From positions 1 through 64,000 of the forward strand of contig CAYVUI010000002.1 in NCBI GenBank assembly GCA_964454745.1: DNA of 64,000 nucleotides. Direction: 5' to 3'. A program made the position numbers and the translations under genes. The DNA is from CAYVUI01 sp964454745. Its GTDB lineage: Bacteria > Planctomycetota > Phycisphaerae > Sedimentisphaerales > Anaerohalosphaeraceae. The notes under the pieces are model-generated. The model was not told where the DNA came from. It made no database searches and saw only the letters and a program-made list of their open reading frames with translations. Positions 63,597 to 64,000 of the stretch are shown piece by piece (position 1 is the first letter of the stretch; every line of letters starts with the position of its first letter).

Positions 63597-63654
63597 GACG
63601 CGGTTTATCCTTCCATTTTAAAGGCCCTAAAGTGTTATCCGGGCCTGGATACAA

Positions 63655-64000
63655 TTAGGTTCCACTCATTTTCAGTTCCTGTACAGCCTCTTTTCTCGTA
63701 GGGCTGATCTCAAAAATCTTGTCTAAACGGGTAATTTTAAAGATTTCGAGGATCTTGTCACTGATGCAGCACAGGCGCAGACGACCATCCGTTTCATAGA
63801 TTTTCTTGCTCAAACGAATCAGGAGTCCTAACACGCTGCTCGAAAGAAAACGCACCTTGTTGAAATCTATGACAAGCTGAATCGACGGATTCTGCTCAAT
63901 AAGGGGGATCAGGGTTTCTTCGAGGTCCTGAATATCGTTGTCTTCAAGAATGCGTTCTCGGGCGAGAACGGCAACGGCAATGCTGTCTTCGTATTTGATG
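63655..64000 (-). CDS. STAS-domain anti-sigma factor antagonist, 5' end missing
   Basis: The frame is open to the window end, so the gene is partial. The visible ~115 residues match SpoIIAA/RsbV: SIAVAVLARERI, then LVIDFNKVRFLSSSVLGLLI, with a phosphorylatable serine in the SSS segment (Asp-Ser-Ser in SpoIIAA), and LRLCCISDKILEIFKITRLD near the C-terminus. It would be phosphorylated by the RsbW-like kinase downstream and release the sigma factor when not phosphorylated. Confidence 0.9.
   Translation of the reverse strand, partial: IKYEDSIAVAVLARERILEDNDIQDLEETLIPLIEQNPSIQLVIDFNKVRFLSSSVLGLLIRLSKKIYETDGRLRLCCISDKILEIFKITRLDKIFEISPTRKEAVQELKMSGT

Overview
The window is about 64 kb of a Gram-negative bacterial chromosome, probably from the Planctomycetota, class Phycisphaerae. 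This is an inference from gene content. The evidence is a pseudopilin with a planctomycete-style C-terminal H-x9-D motif, a secreted beta-propeller ending in a dockerin-like repeat, a complete V-type ATPase operon, an OprB-like porin, a eukaryote-like UDP-sugar pyrophosphorylase, and many Gfo/Idh/MocA, UroD-like and TPR proteins. Base composition is even, and I see no insertion sequence, prophage, integrase or CRISPR array. TTG and GTG starts are common.

Layout. 1-1.3 kb: 3' end of a polysaccharide co-polymerase/tyrosine kinase, then tRNA-Pro(CGG). 1.8-6 kb: minus-strand operon mtnP, aspartic-protease-like lipoprotein, priA. 6.2-14.2 kb: DUF4416 protein, a sugar-kinase-like protein, alkaline phosphatase, an oxidoreductase/UroD-like pair, and polA. 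14.3-15.1 kb: a lone short flagellin behind a possible sigma-28 promoter. 15.2-26.1 kb: a nine-gene V-ATPase operon (H-I-K-E-C-F-A-B-D) followed by a TPR membrane protein. The K proteolipid carries the full set of residues that bind Na+ in the Enterococcus hirae enzyme. 26.3-32.9 kb: cytidylate-kinase-like and NUDIX genes, an LPS-kinase-like/GT9/lipoprotein cluster, an epimerase and YifB/ComM. 33.2-37.5 kb: a MarR regulator, a very unusual Ser/Arg- and Tyr/His-rich secreted TPR protein, and a dockerin-tailed beta-propeller. 37.6-41.1 kb: two unknown proteins, a candidate small RNA, queA and a Tat-exported superoxide dismutase.

41.1-50.6 kb holds the UDP-sugar pyrophosphorylase, a pseudopilin with a roughly 400-nt structured leader, and a cell-surface polysaccharide cluster of two methyltransferases, a GT4, a flippase and an AsnB-type amidotransferase. 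50.8-58 kb: aconitase and a LOG protein (coupled), an exported unknown, hisD, an unknown, a ComEA-like protein and a GH10-like protein with an altered catalytic motif. 58.3-62.5 kb: an iron module of a DtxR-FeoA fusion, FeoB and a porin. 62.5-64 kb: a partner-switching module (STAS antagonist, RsbW-like kinase, unknown), cut by the window end.

The most unusual items are: a compact intergenic element at 27.2-27.3 kb, readable either as a plus-strand RNA presenting an anti-Shine-Dalgarno loop or as a 20-codon minus-strand gene with a perfect ribosome-binding site; a promoter-to-terminator orphan small RNA at 38.7-38.8 kb; a GT9 gene whose only sensible start looks like AUC; the predicted Na+-type V-ATPase; and the iron module.
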